In this document: positions 7,490-15,850 of the stretch, piece after piece
How positions within the stretch are numbered: position 1 is the first letter of the stretch
Layout of the letters: each line of letters starts with the position of its first letter
Assembly (NCBI GenBank): GCA_013297885.1
Contig: JAAFIR010000001.1
Location: 124,001-188,000, forward strand
Length of the DNA stretch: 64,000 nt
From: Leptospirales bacterium
GTDB taxonomy: Bacteria > Spirochaetota > Leptospiria > Leptospirales > Leptospiraceae
Direction of reading: 5' to 3'
The notes under the pieces: generated by a model
The model's database searches: none
Seen by the model: the letters and a program-made list of their open reading frames with translations, nothing else
What the model was told of the DNA's origin: nothing
Position numbers and translations under genes: made by a program

Positions 7490-9556
7490 TTGGATACTAT
7501 TCTATTCCACCTTATCTTTACAGTCCTATTTGTAATTGCAAATGTTGTTTTTGCTAAAGCAATTTTATATCGCGTAAGTCTTGTTTTTAGTGGACAAAAA
7601 GCGTCTTTTCATGAAGATTTTAGAGAACATAAAAATCTTGGTTTTAGAATTAAAAGTTTTTTATTTAATGTTCTACTTCAAAAGAAAAATTTTCAAGAGC
7701 CACTTCGTGGTATCATGCACGCATTTATTTTTTATGGATTTATCACTTACCTCATTCACACAACAAACCAAATGGTTGCAGGTGTATTTGGATATTGGAT
7801 GAACATGAATGAGCTATATTCATTTTCACTTGTCGCTTTAATTTCCGATAAATTAAATCATGTATACGAATTTGCTGTTCAAGGAGTTTCGTTTTTAGTT
7901 TTACTTGGACTTGGTTTTTTTGCTTGGAGACGCTGGGTTGCCAGGGCTAAAGGTTTAGACGTTCATTCTCCAGCATCAGCAATTGTAATTGGAATGATTG
8001 CAACTCTAATGGTTTCAACTTTAATCGGTGAAGGTGCAAAATCAATCTCTTCTACTTTTGCAGAACACTCCAATCAAAGTTTTATTGCAGCAGGTCTTGG
8101 AAATTCATTTTCCTTAATGGGACTTTCAAGTGAGGGTGCAGATTTATTATTTAAAGCAATGTGGTGGGGTCATATTTTAACTGTGTTCACTTTTATGTTG
8201 TATGTTCCAACTTCTAAACACGGACATTTGATTTATGCTCCAATGAATTATTTTTTTGCAACAGATACTCCAAGAGGACAATTATCCAAAATCAATTTAG
8301 AAGATGAAAATGCAATTTGGGGATCAAACAAAGTTCAAGATTTCCCTTGGCCATCTCTCATGGACGGACTATCTTGTATTGAATGTGGAAGATGCCAAGT
8401 TCAATGCCCTGCAAACAGAACAGGTAAAGTTTTAAATCCAAAATCAATTATTGTTGAACTGAAACACGCATTAATGGAGCAAATGCCAGCAGTTGTAGAA
8501 GCAAAAAAAGCTGGCAAAACTGCTGAAGAAATTATGGGTCTTGAATCAAATGTAATTGGAGACAAATATATTTCTGAAGAAGCAATCTGGGGTTGCACTA
8601 CTTGTTATGCTTGTGTAGAAGCTTGTCCAGTTGGAAACAACCAAGTAAATGCAATTGTAGAAATGAGAAGAAATTTAGTTCTTGCTGAATCTAGATTTCC
8701 TGCTGAGCTTCAAGGTGCATTTACGAACATGGAAAACAATTCCAATCCTTGGGGAGTAGGGGCACACACTCGTGCAGATTGGGCTGAGGGTCTTGGTGTA
8801 AAAACTATGGCTGAAGACAAAGATGTAGATGTTTTATATTGGGTTGGTTGTGCTGGTGCATTTGATGAAAGAAGTAAAAGCACTGCAAGAAGCCTTGTAA
8901 AAATTATGCAAAAAGCAAATGTCAAATTTGGAATTCTCGGAACTGAAGAAAGTTGTTCTGGTGACTCTGCAAGACGTGGTGGAAACGAGTACCTTTACCA
9001 AACATTAGCACAAGCAAATGTAGATGTGATGAACGGATATGGTGTAAAAAAAGTTGTTACTGCTTGTCCACATTGTTACAACACAATCAAAAACGAATAC
9101 CCTCAATTTGGTGGAAATTTTGAAGTGGTTCATCATTCTGAATTTATCAATCAACTACTTGATGAAAAGAAAATCAAAATGGATATCACTGTTGAAGACA
9201 CAAAAAATTCAGTTGCCTATCATGATCCTTGTTACCTTGGTCGTTACAATGATGGATATGAAAATCCTCGAAGCATTGTAAATGCAGTTTCTGGAAATAA
9301 TTTAAAAGAAGCTGAAGACCACCATTCCAAATCACTTTGTTGTGGTGCGGGGGGTGCTCAAATGTGGATGGAAGAGCAAAATAATGATCGTGTGAACAAT
9401 AAAAGAACTGCTCAACTCATTGAAACTGGTGCTTCTACAATTGCAGTGTCTTGTCCGTTCTGTATGACTATGATGACTGATGGTGTAAAAACTGCTGGCA
9501 AAGTGGATGAAGTAAAAGTCAAAGACATTGCGGAACTTGTGGCTGAGAAGATTTAA
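7490..9556 (+). CDS. Membrane-bound Fe-S oxidoreductase, heterodisulfide-reductase related
   Basis: The TTG start at 7490 has GGAGAAAG 8 nt upstream. The first 240 residues hold about five membrane helices resembling a cytochrome b/NarI-type subunit. Two [4Fe-4S] motifs follow, CIECGRCQVQCP near residue 295 and CTTCYACVEACP near 369. The C-terminal half has two cysteine-rich CCG-type domains (CPHC, HDPCYLGRY, CCGAGG, CPFC). This fused architecture is typical of HdrD/GlpC-like oxidoreductases that feed electrons to the quinone pool. The 688 residues match that family. The electron donor (for example an ETF) cannot be told from this window. It is a monocistronic gene. Confidence 0.85.
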   Translation: MDTILFHLIFTVLFVIANVVFAKAILYRVSLVFSGQKASFHEDFREHKNLGFRIKSFLFNVLLQKKNFQEPLRGIMHAFIFYGFITYLIHTTNQMVAGVFGYWMNMNELYSFSLVALISDKLNHVYEFAVQGVSFLVLLGLGFFAWRRWVARAKGLDVHSPASAIVIGMIATLMVSTLIGEGAKSISSTFAEHSNQSFIAAGLGNSFSLMGLSSEGADLLFKAMWWGHILTVFTFMLYVPTSKHGHLIYAPMNYFFATDTPRGQLSKINLEDENAIWGSNKVQDFPWPSLMDGLSCIECGRCQVQCPANRTGKVLNPKSIIVELKHALMEQMPAVVEAKKAGKTAEEIMGLESNVIGDKYISEEAIWGCTTCYACVEACPVGNNQVNAIVEMRRNLVLAESRFPAELQGAFTNMENNSNPWGVGAHTRADWAEGLGVKTMAEDKDVDVLYWVGCAGAFDERSKSTARSLVKIMQKANVKFGILGTEESCSGDSARRGGNEYLYQTLAQANVDVMNGYGVKKVVTACPHCYNTIKNEYPQFGGNFEVVHHSEFINQLLDEKKIKMDITVEDTKNSVAYHDPCYLGRYNDGYENPRSIVNAVSGNNLKEAEDHHSKSLCCGAGGAQMWMEEQNNDRVNNKRTAQLIETGASTIAVSCPFCMTMMTDGVKTAGKVDEVKVKDIAELVAEKI

Positions 9557-9729
9557 CCTCACCCCCTTCCCCCTCTCCATTGCTGAACTGATGCAACAGA
9601 GAAGGGGAGGTTTAAATTGGAGAATTTTTCAGTAAAGTTTTTGAAATAGTTGCCTTCTCCGTTTTGTTAGAAATGGAGAGGGCTTTTCACAAATCAAATA
9701 CTTCGAATTATGAAAAATTGGGTGAGGTT
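9555..9729. mobile_element. MITE-like element with terminal inverted repeats
   Basis: AACCTCACCC at 9555-9564 is the exact inverse of GGGTGAGGTT at 9720-9729. A second nested pair, CCCTCTCCAT and ATGGAGAGGG, lies inside, and a third partial one (GAGAAGGGGAGG) near 9599-9611. The 175-bp unit encodes nothing and is C/G-rich compared with its neighbours. It begins at the stop codon of the preceding gene. The terminal repeats suggest a non-autonomous mobile element; no target-site duplication is evident. Confidence 0.5.
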
Positions 9730-9746
9730 TGACTTCTGTAAAACTT

Positions 9747-9860
9747 GGGCGAATTTTTTAAAGTAAGGACTTAATTTATTAAGTCCTTACTTTAAAAAAA
9801 CACGCTTTACGCTACAATCTTTTTGCAAGCAAAAAGGATTTCCGCTTCAATCGTTTTCGC
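9747..9860 (+). repeat. Structured intergenic repeat, copy A
   Basis: Outer stem GCGAA (9749-9753) pairs with TTCGC (9856-9860). P2 is a perfect 21-bp hairpin with a TTTA loop (9754-9774 and 9779-9799). The junction CACGCTTTACGCTACAATC follows. P3 is CTTTTTGC-AA-GCAAAAAG (9819-9836), then GGATTTCCGCTTCAATCG and the closing arm. The long P2 would also stop transcription from the Fe-S oxidoreductase gene, but the conserved 3' part goes well beyond a terminator. Confidence 0.8.
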
Positions 9861-10065
9861 ATAGTGTTGGGAAAAATTAATTTGGCAAAAAAAATACTTC
9901 TTTACCACTTTGCAAAGTATATTTTATTTAAGCTGATGTTTGTTTAATTAAAATAAATTTTTTACAAAAAAATAAAATTCATTTTAAAAAATCCCAAGAG
10001 ATATTCTTAGAATTAGATTGACTTTGTATCCCATTTGTGCCAAAATTTATTATGGGAGAATTTTT

Positions 10066-10326
10066 ATGATAAAATCTGCAATGATTAGAGCTAGAGTTGA
10101 AGAAAATCTCAAAAAAGATGTGGACTCAATTTTATTAACATTAGGTTTATCTGCTTCAGAAGCAATTAATATTTTTTATAGCCAAATTAAATTAAACCAA
10201 GGAATTCCTTTTCAAGTAAAAATTCCAAATAATGTTACCACTAGAACTTTTAACGAAACTGATAATGGAAAAAATATTAAAAAATTTAAAAACAAAAAAG
10301 ATATGTTTGCTTCATTAAAAATATGA
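10066..10326 (+). CDS. RelB/DinJ family antitoxin
   Basis: The start at 10066 is preferred over the longer frame from 10018, because GGGAG lies at the right distance upstream. The 86-residue protein has the ribbon-helix-helix opening MIKSAMIRARVEENLKKDV and the DinJ-like LGLSASEAINIFYSQI, then a toxin-wrapping tail. Family members dimerise, bind DNA, and block YafQ-type toxins. The stop codon overlaps the toxin start by 4 nt. Confidence 0.88.
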   Translation: MIKSAMIRARVEENLKKDVDSILLTLGLSASEAINIFYSQIKLNQGIPFQVKIPNNVTTRTFNETDNGKNIKKFKNKKDMFASLKI

Positions 10327-10595
10327 GCTTAATTCCTTCCTACACAAAACAGTTTGAAAAAGATTTAAAACTTTGTAAAAAAAGAAAAATGAATATTGAA
10401 AAATTAAAAGATATTATTTCCAAATTAATTGAGAAAATTGAATTACCTAAAAAGAATAAAAACCACAAATTAATTGGCTCTAATTTTGGAAGAAGAGAAT
10501 GTCATTTAGAAACAGGTTGGTTGTTAATTTATAAAATTCAAGATGATGAAATTATTTTTGAAAGAACAGGAACTCATTCCGATTTATTTGATTGA
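10323..10595 (+). CDS. YafQ-type mRNA interferase toxin with altered active site
   Basis: 90 residues aligning well with E. coli YafQ by eye: NHKLIGSNFGRRECHLETGWLLIYK and FERTGTHSDLF match its conserved C-terminal half. The equivalents of catalytic His50, His63 and His87 are present as His48, His61 and His85. The equivalent of Asp67 is Gly65. In YafQ that Asp contributes to catalysis, so activity may be reduced, which would fit a decaying locus. The ATGA overlap with the antitoxin confirms the operon. Confidence 0.86.
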   Translation: MSLIPSYTKQFEKDLKLCKKRKMNIEKLKDIISKLIEKIELPKKNKNHKLIGSNFGRRECHLETGWLLIYKIQDDEIIFERTGTHSDLFD

Positions 10596-11108
10596 GATAA
10601 CTTCTTTACTTGCTTGATAAAAGTCATATAATATGGTTTGGTCAAGAAATGCCGAGATGGATTTGCTTTAAATTTTGCATTATCTACTAGAAAATTTGCA
10701 AAAAAATTCAGCATTAAAATTAAAATAATTCGAATCAAATATTTTTTTGTTCAGAAAATAGCCAATATTTTAGCAGATACTGGATTATCTAAAGAGTTTT
10801 AAAAATTAATTTATAAATGTTCATTCTGATAACTTTTCAAATGAATTTCAATTTCATCATAAAATGGTTTTAGATTTTTTTTGAAAACAATTTATACTAA
10901 AAAAAAAATTACTAATAAAATAATTTTCATACTACACCCCAATCTGGAATTTTTTTATATTTATATCAAAATAAAGATTATTTATTCTAATCATTTAAGT
11001 AATATAAAAAAGTTAGATCATTTTCTTCAACTAAAATTTCTAATAGATTCAATTCTACTTGTATAAATACTTCAAAATAAATTAATAAAATTAAAAAAAG
11101 GATTTTAA
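10596..11108. other. AT-rich gap with possible decayed coding fragments
   Basis: No convincing intact gene. Two short plus-strand stretches look once-coding: about 10640-10801 (ending IANILADTGLSKEF) and about 10817-10882 (NVHSDNFSNEFQFHHKM), in different frames. The 61-codon frame at 10881-11066 is low-complexity and not supported. I could not assign a parent family. Confidence 0.3.
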
Positions 11109-11240
11109 GATGACCAACTACAAATCAAAAAAACTAATTATTTTATTTTTATTAAGTTCAATTTTTTTATTCCCGACAAAAAAGGTGGAACTTTTTTTGA
11201 AATTGATTTTAAAAAAACCAAATTAAAAAAATCGAATTAA
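11109..11240 (+). pseudogene. Small secreted protein, apparently frameshifted at an A-tract
   Basis: ATG at 11109 opens MTNYKSKKLIILFLLSSIFLFPT split as a basic start plus hydrophobic core, a signal peptide. The frame as read ends at 11225. Shifting by one base at the A6 run 11178-11183 gives the better-looking continuation KGGTFFEIDFKKTKLKKSN, ending at 11238-11240, just 6 nt before the next gene. AAGGATTTT upstream may serve as a ribosome site. It may be a true pseudogene, a sequence error or a slippage-decoded gene. Confidence 0.4.
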
Positions 11241-11246
11241 ATTTTC

Positions 11247-11819
11247 ATGAAGTATTTTATTGTTCTAATTTTTTTATTTCAACAATCTTTGTTTTCACAA
11301 GGAAAAATAATTTTTTTTCATTCAATTTTAAATTTTGAAGGTGTCAGTGATGAAAAAGCAAGTTTAGTAACTGATAATATTTTAAAAAGTTTAGATAAGC
11401 CTGAAATTCAAATTTTACAAAGTACTAAAAAAAGTTTAAAAAGTATTTCTGAATTAAAAAAAATTGCTTCTGAAAATAATGCTGATATTGTACTAAATGG
11501 AACAGTAAGGGTTATTGATTCAGTAGAGTATATTTTTTTGTATAAATATATAAATGGAGAAAAAAACTTAGTTGATTTTAAAATAAAATGTATAGAAGAT
11601 AATTGTAAAAATTCAATTGATGATATAATCCTAGATGAAATATTATTTTTACCAGATGGATATGTTAAAGTAGAAAAAATTCCTGAGTCAGAGAAAAAAA
11701 ATAAAATCTCAAACAAATTAAAATCAAAAGAAATTATTCTAAGCGATTCAGAAATAAAAACAGAAAAAAAACATTTAATGAAACAGAAAATTTGGAAAAA
11801 AATCAAACAAGTAAATTAG
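11247..11819 (+). CDS. Exported protein, N-terminal part of a probable split gene
   Basis: 190 residues with a signal peptide (MKYFIVLIFLFQQSLFSQG). The mature part alternates strands and helices, with NADIVLNGTVRVIDSVEYIFLYKYI, reminiscent of TolB-like/FlgO-type domains that sense or bind at the envelope. The C-terminal 15 residues, after the A8 tract at 11764-11771, look unnatural (HLMKQKIWKKIKQVN). One base more in the tract would continue smoothly into the next frame, which carries the rest of the protein. The two frames overlap by 28 nt. Confidence 0.55.
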   Translation: MKYFIVLIFLFQQSLFSQGKIIFFHSILNFEGVSDEKASLVTDNILKSLDKPEIQILQSTKKSLKSISELKKIASENNADIVLNGTVRVIDSVEYIFLYKYINGEKNLVDFKIKCIEDNCKNSIDDIILDEILFLPDGYVKVEKIPESEKKNKISNKLKSKEIILSDSEIKTEKKHLMKQKIWKKIKQVN

Positions 11820-12277
11820 ATTATTATTTAGATAGATTGCCTTTAGTTTATAAGTCAATTTTAATTCCAGGTTGGGGTCAAACTTCTGAAAATAAAAAAG
11901 AAAAAGGTATATTAATTTTATTTGGATTTGGTTTGATTTTATCATTTGTTGAAAAATTTCAAAATGACTTAATTGATACGAACAACTATTTAAGAACTTT
12001 AGCTCTCACAAGTTATGTTTACCCAAAAGGGGAAGTTTTACCACTTTATTATTACCAGTATAAAATTTTGGAAAAACAGAGAGATTCCGCAGAAACTGGT
12101 TTAAATTTTTCTGAAAATTTTGCAATTTTATTTTATTCAATCAATATTCTTGATGTATTGTTAAACGAAAAAGATATTGAAAAAAGGTTTTTTATTAAAA
12201 GTAGTTTTAATAGAGAAAAAAATTTTGAAGGAGGTGTGAATGATTCTTATCAAGTTAAATTTCAAATTTCTTTTTAA
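11792..12277 (+). CDS. PGWGQ-motif membrane protein, C-terminal part of a probable split gene
   Basis: The apparent TTG start at 11792 is weak; the frame stays open upstream and reads KKTFNETENLEKNQTSKLDYY, compatible with fusion to the previous gene. The segment LVYKSILIPGWGQTSENKKEKGILILFGFGLIL contains the PGWGQ motif and a following membrane helix known from small bacterial envelope proteins. The rest is helical and ends in KFQISF. It overlaps the following outer-membrane gene by 38 nt. Probably part of one protein of about 340 residues with 11247-11819. Confidence 0.5.
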   Translation: MEKNQTSKLDYYLDRLPLVYKSILIPGWGQTSENKKEKGILILFGFGLILSFVEKFQNDLIDTNNYLRTLALTSYVYPKGEVLPLYYYQYKILEKQRDSAETGLNFSENFAILFYSINILDVLLNEKDIEKRFFIKSSFNREKNFEGGVNDSYQVKFQISF

Positions 12278-13088
12278 ATTTATTTTTCTTTTTTTCTTTT
12301 TTCTAGAAATTCAAAGTGAAGAGCCTAAAAAAAATTTTGAAAAAGATGAATTAATAGGTGGGAAAAGATTAATTAATTTTCTAGATGATAGAGGACCAAA
12401 TGGATTATCAAGGTTAAATAAAAAATTTTCTTTAGGAATTGGTTTTGATCGACTAAATGCTATAACTGCATTGAGTTTAAGTTATAACTTGAATCAATAT
12501 TTTTCTATTGGATTTAGTCATTTTTTTGGGAATTTTAATTCTTATTCATTAGGATCTGAATCTGAAATTCTAAATTCTAGGACTGGAGTTTTAAGTGCCG
12601 GTTATGAAGCAACCTACCAAGTCTCAACTCAATCATTTGGTGTTCCGAAATTTGGGAATGCTGCTTTTTTACAAATCTATCCATTTATGTTAATTGATTT
12701 TCCTGTATTTATTTCTTTACATTATGGTAGAACTGAGACCACTCAAATTATTAATAATGCTTCATTATTTCCTGTAAATATTTTAATAGATCGAAAAGTA
12801 GTACCTTATTTTCAATCCACAATTTACGAATTACCAAGTAATTATTATGGAGCTACAATAGGTTATAGATATATTGTTCCTGACAGAAATGTATTTGTTG
12901 GAATAGAGTTTGGAAGAATATATTTTCCAGAAAGAAATTTAAAATTTTATAACCGCCAAGGTATATTCGACAAAAATGCAGTTAGCTTAACAGAATATTT
13001 CATTTATGATTTTCAAATTAAAGATAGTTTTAAATTAGAAAAAGTTTTGGGTATAAATTATGCTGTGATGGTAGGAATTGTATTTTAA
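12240..13088 (+). CDS. Outer-membrane beta-barrel-like protein
   Basis: 282 residues starting after a strong GGAGGTG site at 12229-12235. The N-terminus has a long hydrophobic core (FKFIFLFFFFLEIQS) consistent with a signal peptide cut near residue 26. The body alternates Gly/aromatic beta strands (FSLGIGFDRLNAITALSLSY, YFSIGFSHFFGNF, YYGATIGYRYI) and ends in an aromatic residue, GIVF, as barrel proteins do. It is in one operon with the flanking genes, overlapping both. Function is unknown. Confidence 0.6.
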   Translation: MILIKLNFKFLFKFIFLFFFFLEIQSEEPKKNFEKDELIGGKRLINFLDDRGPNGLSRLNKKFSLGIGFDRLNAITALSLSYNLNQYFSIGFSHFFGNFNSYSLGSESEILNSRTGVLSAGYEATYQVSTQSFGVPKFGNAAFLQIYPFMLIDFPVFISLHYGRTETTQIINNASLFPVNILIDRKVVPYFQSTIYELPSNYYGATIGYRYIVPDRNVFVGIEFGRIYFPERNLKFYNRQGIFDKNAVSLTEYFIYDFQIKDSFKLEKVLGINYAVMVGIVF

Positions 13089-13753
13089 TGAATCAATTTA
13101 TAATTTTAATTTTTTTTATTTTATCTTGCAGTCCAAATCCTTTAAACCGATCAATTGGTTATAAAAAATTGAAAGTTGATACGAATAACAAACCAAACAT
13201 ATACATTGAGGAAATCTTAATTTATCTAAATCAAAATGGTTTTGATGATGCACAAAAAAAAACCGTTTATATAGAAAATTTAAAAAAAGCTTTGCTAGTG
13301 GCAATTTATAATTCTGGAAAATTTAAAGAAATATCTTTCGAAGATATCTACGATAAAAAGAAAGATTTTAAAGCAAAGATTAAAATTGAGAGTTGTTCCA
13401 AATCAAAATTTTTTCATTACCCTTTGAATAAAGAAAATGAGGAATTTTCAATTTTATTTTTTCCAAACCATAATGATCCAGATGGGAATTCTTTTTTATG
13501 GCCAACAATCATACCTGTTCTGCCATATTTTCCAATAACACCTTTATTGCCAAGATCTGGAAGAGCTGAGGTAAGTCTTGAATTTGAAATATTTTCTGGT
13601 AAAAATCCAACTAAAATTATATTATCCGAATATGAAAAATTTTCTTTTTTATTCTATGGTCTTTATCGAAAAAATGAAATTGAAAATTTATTTCCTATTT
13701 TGTATTCTAGAATTTTAGAAAAACTAACTTTGGATCTTTTAGAGATGAAATAA
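13088..13753 (+). CDS. Hypothetical lipoprotein
   Basis: 221 residues. The start overlaps the previous stop codon as TAATG. MNQFIILIFFILSCSPNP is a clear lipoprotein signal with Cys in ILSC. Later features are a Pro-rich stretch (TIIPVLPYFPITPLLP) and helical ends. I recognise no domain. By position it is the last gene of an envelope operon running from 11109. It is followed by a decayed minus-strand gene. Confidence 0.6.
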   Translation: MNQFIILIFFILSCSPNPLNRSIGYKKLKVDTNNKPNIYIEEILIYLNQNGFDDAQKKTVYIENLKKALLVAIYNSGKFKEISFEDIYDKKKDFKAKIKIESCSKSKFFHYPLNKENEEFSILFFPNHNDPDGNSFLWPTIIPVLPYFPITPLLPRSGRAEVSLEFEIFSGKNPTKIILSEYEKFSFLFYGLYRKNEIENLFPILYSRILEKLTLDLLEMK

Positions 13754-13762
13754 AGACTATTT

Positions 13763-14139
13763 TTAATTTATAAATTTAAAAACTTTCCATTCATCTATTT
13801 TAACAGCTATGTCTTGAGAATATATCTCACCATAAAATTATCTAATGTTAATTTAGTCAAATTTTCGTCTAATGCATCTAGATTTAAACTAGAACAATAA
13901 AATCTAAAAGATTTAGTTTCAGTTTTGATTAAAAATGACTTTGGAGTTATAATTAAAAATGGATAAAAAATAATTTAAAAAAAAGAAACTTTGTTTCAAT
14001 TATAATTTCTTGAATTTCAGAATTTTTAAAATAAGAAATTTTTTGAAATGGAAAATTTAGGTTTATTACAACTAGTTGGTTTTTAATAAATGTAAAACTG
14101 TAAATCGAAACAAATAATTCAATATGAAAAATTCGCCAT
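13763..14139 (-). pseudogene. Decayed gene with several homopolymer frameshifts
   Basis: On the minus strand a protein of about 120-125 residues can be pieced together only by changing frame three times. It starts at the ATG at 14139 (MANF). It slips at a T5 run, runs through FVSIYSFTFIKNQLVVINL and FKNSEIQEIIIETKF, slips at T6, continues YPFLIITPKSFLIKTETKSF and LNLDALDENLTKLTLDNF, slips at T4, and ends EIYSQDIAVKIDEWKVFKF. The fragments look like genuine protein, so this is a pseudogene or a region with base-calling indels. Family unknown. Confidence 0.55.
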
Positions 14140-14272
14140 TACATTTATAATTCTACATATAAATTTTTAATTCATAATTTTTTTCAGCTTGCTTGAAACA
14201 AAAATTTGAACCTTAAAAATAAAATTTTATATACAAGAAATAAGTTCTGAAAATGATGGATTTATCCTTTTA

Positions 14273-14346
<74 letters not shown>

Positions 14347-14358
14347 GGGAAAATAAAT

Positions 14359-14431
14359 GGGGCTTTAGCTCAGCTGGGAGAGCATCTGCTTTGCAAGCAG
14401 AGGGTCATCGGTTCGATCCCGATAAGCTCCA
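14359..14431 (+). tRNA. tRNA-Ala (TGC)
   Basis: A 73-nt cloverleaf: acceptor GGGGCTT pairs with AAGCTCC (one G-U). D arm AGCTCAGCTGGGAGAGC, anticodon loop TTTGCAA with TGC, T arm GGTTCGATCCC. CCA is not encoded. It follows tRNA-Ile by 12 nt, the order usual inside rRNA operons, although no rRNA is nearby. Confidence 0.95.
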
Positions 14432-14441
14432 CATTTTTTTT

Positions 14442-15830
14442 ATGCGAATAATTCTTTTAATCCTTATGTCTTTTTCCTCAATTGAGGCAAAACTACCTAA
14501 ACATACATTTGGTGAAAGACCCACAAAAAAATACAATCAGTTTTGGTTTTTATACCAATCAGAAAAAAAACTTGGTCAAGATGAATTCTACATTCGTCCA
14601 TTTTATTCTAAGTATCATGAAAATTTATCTGCACACGACTATAAAACTTCTTTGTATCCACTTTATTATTCTGAAAAAACGGAACACTGGTCCAAGTGGA
14701 CTTTCTTTTTTATATTTTCAGGTGATACAACAAAACATGATGATACTGGGGCAGATGATGATTTTGTAATTTCGCCCATGTTTCAATTTGGAAAAGGGGA
14801 AACTGAAAAAGATAAATACTTTGCGTTTTTTCCTTTTTTTGGAAAAATTAAATCTAAACTTTCTTGGTCTGAAATTAATTTCTTCTTATTTCCAATTTAT
14901 GCAGATTGGAGGCATAAAGAATTTAAAGCCCGAAGTTTAATTTATCCAGTTTTTGTTTATGGAAGCTCTGACATTAGAACTGAGCTAAGAATTTTTCCGT
15001 TTTACTCTCGAAAATCTCATATGGCAAAATTTGAACACAACACAGTTCTTTGGCCATTTATCCAATGGGGAAAAGATTTTTTAGATAAAAAAGAACCAAC
15101 ATCTTATTCTTTATTTTTTCCATTTTATAATCTCAAAAATTCTATGTATGGAAATATGAAAGCTCGTGCATATCTCTGGGTTCCAATTCTTGGTTCTGTT
15201 TTTGGATATGGGGAAGATAAAAGAACAGGTGAAGTGGATTATAATTTTTTATTTTACTTTTTTCAATATGGTTATTCCAATTCCAGAGATTATCGCAAAC
15301 ATATTATTTTTCCTTTTTACGGTTACTCTCATTTTGCTTCCAAACAATTTCGATTTATCACACCTCTTTATATCAATTTACAAACTGATACTTATGGATT
15401 AAAATCTGATTTAACTTACCTTGTTCCATTTTTTATTTTTAATAAAAGAAAATTTATCAAAGAAGAAAGAGAAGATTCTTATTTTAAGTTCTGGCCAATT
15501 TTTGTTTGGCAAAAAGATTCTGAGGGCAACATGAATTGGAATATTATTTCTCCACTGCCAATTCGCTCTGAAACATTTGAAAGAGTTTGGGATCCAATTT
15601 TTTCATTAATAGAATATAAAAAAATGATAAATGGTGAAAAAAGATTTTCATTGCTTATGCGACTTTATACTCAAAGATCAAGCGAAAAAGAATTTCATCT
15701 ATACATTCCTCTTTTACTAGACATGTCGCTTGAAGAAGAATCAAATTCTTATCAATTTATGTATGGATTATTAGGTTATAAATCTTCCAAAGAAAAAAAT
15801 ACAATTTCCTTATTTTGGTTTGAAATTTAG
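14442..15830 (+). CDS. Probable outer-membrane beta-barrel protein with repeated strand motifs
   Basis: The start at 14442 is chosen because the longer frame would overlap tRNA-Ala. It gives a short signal peptide, MRIILLILMSFSSIEA. The mature 447 residues repeat a motif of aromatic strand plus turn (FYIRPFYSKY, SLYPLYYSE, ISPMFQFG, FFPFFGKI, LFPIYADW, IFPFYSRK, LFFPFYNL, IFPFYGYS). This suggests a large barrel or stacked beta-sheet. I see no Shine-Dalgarno sequence; the ATG follows a T8 run 10 nt after the tRNA. Function is unknown. Confidence 0.6.
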   Translation: MRIILLILMSFSSIEAKLPKHTFGERPTKKYNQFWFLYQSEKKLGQDEFYIRPFYSKYHENLSAHDYKTSLYPLYYSEKTEHWSKWTFFFIFSGDTTKHDDTGADDDFVISPMFQFGKGETEKDKYFAFFPFFGKIKSKLSWSEINFFLFPIYADWRHKEFKARSLIYPVFVYGSSDIRTELRIFPFYSRKSHMAKFEHNTVLWPFIQWGKDFLDKKEPTSYSLFFPFYNLKNSMYGNMKARAYLWVPILGSVFGYGEDKRTGEVDYNFLFYFFQYGYSNSRDYRKHIIFPFYGYSHFASKQFRFITPLYINLQTDTYGLKSDLTYLVPFFIFNKRKFIKEEREDSYFKFWPIFVWQKDSEGNMNWNIISPLPIRSETFERVWDPIFSLIEYKKMINGEKRFSLLMRLYTQRSSEKEFHLYIPLLLDMSLEEESNSYQFMYGLLGYKSSKEKNTISLFWFEI

Positions 15831-15850
15831 AAGTGATGAATTTTGAATTA

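Noticed and set aside
9332-9580. 82-codon minus-strand frame across the oxidoreductase end and the MITE-like unit
   Set aside because: It is antisense to well-supported coding sequence; its length is explained by the codon bias of the plus-strand gene.
9555-9613. Simple Rho-independent terminator for the oxidoreductase gene
   Set aside because: The C/G-rich inverted repeats lack a following T-tract and extend over 175 bp with terminal repeats, which fits a mobile unit better; copy A's P2 is the better terminator.
10881-11066. 61-codon plus-strand frame
   Set aside because: Ile/Lys/Leu/Phe-rich low-complexity translation with no start signal, as expected by chance in such AT-rich DNA.
14391-14441. 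Longer start for the beta-barrel protein at 14391
   Set aside because: It would overlap tRNA-Ala and place a polar stretch before an evident signal peptide.
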